Source of the DNA: Dactylosporangium roseum
GTDB lineage: Bacteria > Actinomycetota > Actinomycetes > Mycobacteriales > Micromonosporaceae
Length of the DNA stretch: 64,000 bases
Direction: 5' to 3'
Assembly: GCF_025264685.1 (NCBI RefSeq)
Contig: NZ_CP073721.1
Span: 7,209,501 to 7,273,500, forward strand
Shown here piece after piece: positions 62,385-64,000 of the stretch (positions are counted from its first letter, which is position 1; every line of letters begins with the position of its first letter). The position numbers were made by a program, and so were the translations under genes. The notes below the pieces were generated by a model that saw only the letters and a program-made list of their open reading frames with translations, had not been told where the DNA came from and did no database searches.

Positions 62385-63642
62385 CGGTCGGCGTCGTGGC
62401 CAGCTCGGCCGGGTGGACCACCAGGTATCCGTTGGGCATGTACTGCTCGACGATGCCGGCGGCGAGCCGGTTGTAGCCGTTGCCGTCGAACCGGACACCG
62501 TTCCACGGCATGATCGTCTGCGTGGCCGGCAGCGACATCTGCTGCACCGCGCCGCGCACCGACTGCGGCGTGAATTCGGTGACCTGGTCCATCGCCAGCG
62601 CGAGCACCATCGTCGCGGTGAACGCCGCCGCGGCGACGTCGGTCAGCTTGGCTTGGAACGCCTGCTCGTACATGCCGCTGACCACCTGCGCGATCGGGTT
62701 GCGTCCGGCGAACTCGCTGGACCAACCGGCGGCCCGCAACGCCTGCGAACCGTTGCCGTTCTTGAGCGCGTCGAAGGCGCCGACCGCCGGGCCGAGCGCG
62801 ATGACCGGTGCGGTGCCCTTGAGCGCGGTGGCCAGTTCGTTGGCGGCGGCCGCCTCGGCGGGGCTGGTGACGACGGCGAGGACGGCGTCGCCCTTCACGA
62901 CCTTGCCGTCGGACTGGCCCGCGTTCGGCCCGGAGAGCGGCAGCACCTTGTCCTTGCCCGCCACCTCGTAGCCGGCGGCCAGGCTCAGATCCTCGATCGA
63001 GTTCCTCAGGAGGTTGACCTCCTGGCCGAGCGCGCCGGTCGGCGTCCCGGCGGCGGTGACGATCCGCTTGAACTGCGTCGGGGTGTCCCGCTCCCGGAAC
63101 AGCAGGCCGAGCGCGGTGGCGACCATCTGCTGGTCGCTCGGCTGAATGCGGAAGTGTGCGGTGCGGTTGAGCTGCGCGAACGTGTCCGAGGTGCTCAGCG
63201 CGTCGACGAGGGAGACGCCGATCAGATCGGTCTCGCGCCCGGCGGGCGAGGCGACGTCGATGGTGTCGGCGAGCACCAGCCCGACCGCGCCCTCGGAGAC
63301 CAGCCGGGAGGCCTCCTTCTCGACCTTCTCCGGCGCGCTCTCGGTGTTGCCGACGATGAGCGTGAGCTTGGTGCCGTTGCGCAGGCCGGCGCCCGGACCG
63401 AGCGGCAGCGGCAGCCGCAGGCCCTCGAAGTCCTGGTTGACCAGCTCGACCGCCAGCTTGGCGCCCAGCGTGGCCTGCTGACCCAGAGCGGCGTTGGCGC
63501 CGCTCGTCGGCACCAGCAGCCCGATGGCGATCGTCGGCGGCACCTTGGGCGCCGGGTGCTTGCCACCCGTGCAGGCGGCCATGAGCAACGCCGACGCCAG
63601 CACCAGGGCGGTCACTGCGGGCCTGCGGCCCCGGGTGAGCAC
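62374..63642 (-). CDS. ABC-type substrate-binding lipoprotein
   Basis: 422 aa. Signal peptide with lipobox LMAAC (Cys24), then a type 1 periplasmic-binding fold: IAIGLLVPTSGANAALGQQA, SAPEKVEKEASRLVSEGAVGLVLAD and GPAVGAFDAL, as in branched-chain amino-acid/amide binding proteins. No permease or ATPase gene lies in the window. Start GTG 63642. It may be a receptor for a transporter or for a sensor. Confidence 0.87.
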   Translation of the reverse strand: MLTRGRRPAVTALVLASALLMAACTGGKHPAPKVPPTIAIGLLVPTSGANAALGQQATLGAKLAVELVNQDFEGLRLPLPLGPGAGLRNGTKLTLIVGNTESAPEKVEKEASRLVSEGAVGLVLADTIDVASPAGRETDLIGVSLVDALSTSDTFAQLNRTAHFRIQPSDQQMVATALGLLFRERDTPTQFKRIVTAAGTPTGALGQEVNLLRNSIEDLSLAAGYEVAGKDKVLPLSGPNAGQSDGKVVKGDAVLAVVTSPAEAAAANELATALKGTAPVIALGPAVGAFDALKNGNGSQALRAAGWSSEFAGRNPIAQVVSGMYEQAFQAKLTDVAAAAFTATMVLALAMDQVTEFTPQSVRGAVQQMSLPATQTIMPWNGVRFDGNGYNRLAAGIVEQYMPNGYLVVHPAELATTPTVTL

Positions 63643-63761
63643 GGCGTCGGACTCCTTGCGGCGCGCGGGTGGTCGGTCGGCCGTATCCTTCCCCTCCGGT
63701 CAAGGCGGAGCAACCCCGGCGTCGAGCATCAAGTATTGTGACCTGCGCCACAGTGATGCGG

Positions 63762-63790
63762 TTGGTTACCGGTCTCAACCCTGGTTTGAT
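63762..63790 (+). promoter_or_regulatory. Candidate sigma-70-type promoter of the 63843 gene
   Basis: TTGGTT (63762-63767) and TTTGAT (63785-63790) separated by 17 bp, about 50 bp before GTG 63843. Confidence 0.4.
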
Positions 63791-63842
63791 AGGGCCGCAC
63801 GCTGCTCCGGCGGCGTGCTGACGCATGCGAAAGGTGTGAGGG

Positions 63843-64000
63843 GTGCAGACCTTCGCTTCGCCGCCTTCCACGAGGGCTCCCGCCGTCGTGATGAAGGTGA
63901 ACAGCCACCGTCGCCGGCGGCCCGGGGAGCCGCAGCGACGCAGCGCATCGCTCTTTCGGGTGCGCGACTGGCGTGTGCCGACGAAGCTCGCGGCGGTCCT
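63843..64000 (+). CDS. N-terminal fragment, probable sensor histidine kinase
   Basis: The frame runs from GTG 63843 (AAAGG 8-12 nt upstream; ATG 63891 is an alternative) to the window edge, 52 residues. It has a basic N-terminus and then FRVRDWRVPTKLAAVL, the juxtamembrane lead-in typical of actinobacterial nitrate-sensing-domain histidine kinases. The catalytic part is outside the window, so the family is inferred. Confidence 0.55.
   Translation, partial: MQTFASPPSTRAPAVVMKVNSHRRRRPGEPQRRSASLFRVRDWRVPTKLAAV

Overview
The window is very GC-rich, with nearly every third codon position G or C. It is densely packed and carries the housekeeping neighbourhoods of an actinobacterium: eno-ftsB-DUF501, mfd with mazG, a Rv0948c-type chorismate mutase next to pcrA/uvrD1, eukaryotic-type NADP isocitrate dehydrogenase, perM-sucCD, psd/pssA and guaA. 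Gene content and order suggest Micromonosporaceae (Actinoplanes/Micromonospora type). That placement is inferred from the sequence alone.

Layout. 1-16720 is mostly core metabolism and information processing: DUF501, FtsB-like protein and enolase; a DUF885 metalloprotease; a divergent MocR regulator/EamA exporter pair; mazG, a SurA-like lipoprotein and mfd; then PEP carboxylase and a fused ATP-sulfurylase-like/APS-kinase gene. 16942-28503 is the most distinctive part, a polysaccharide biosynthesis and export locus. In order it holds a Wzz-type chain-length protein with a decayed BY-kinase domain, an O-antigen ligase/polymerase-like protein, an APH-fold kinase, a sulfotransferase, a flippase, a methyltransferase and a secreted GH26-like hydrolase. 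A WecG/TagA glycosyltransferase follows on the other strand, then a second sulfotransferase and a GT2 glycosyltransferase. Many of these genes overlap by 4 bp (ATGA or GTGA), so they are probably translationally coupled. With the PAPS-forming APS kinase directly upstream, the locus looks like a system for making a sulfated surface or extracellular glycan.

28513-43665 returns to metabolism: an alpha/beta hydrolase, an S51/CysRS-C-terminal fusion, icd, a PQQ-propeller membrane protein, folD, a class A beta-lactamase-fold lipoprotein, purH-purN, perM, sucD-sucC and a stand-alone B12-binding mutase subunit. 43930-64000 holds an M23 peptidase and pcrA, then a chorismate mutase preceded by a Tyr/Phe-rich leader peptide and hairpins (a likely attenuator). 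A PIG-L deacetylase, a PspC/histidine-kinase/LuxR envelope-stress module, psd and pssA, two tandem-Nudix proteins, guaA with a GMC oxidoreductase, a degenerate M48-like protein, an ABC-type substrate-binding lipoprotein and the start of a probable sensor kinase complete it.

The intergenic spaces are unusual. One family of 77-97 bp palindromes (4 copies) sits just downstream of genes. A second, roughly 250 bp repeat (2 copies) has a 51-bp palindromic core that is inverted relative to its flanks. There is an almost perfect array of 14-bp repeats upstream of sucC, a low-complexity GGCACGGCCC tract, and several strong bidirectional terminators at convergent gene ends. No tRNA, rRNA, CRISPR array or intact insertion sequence was recognised.
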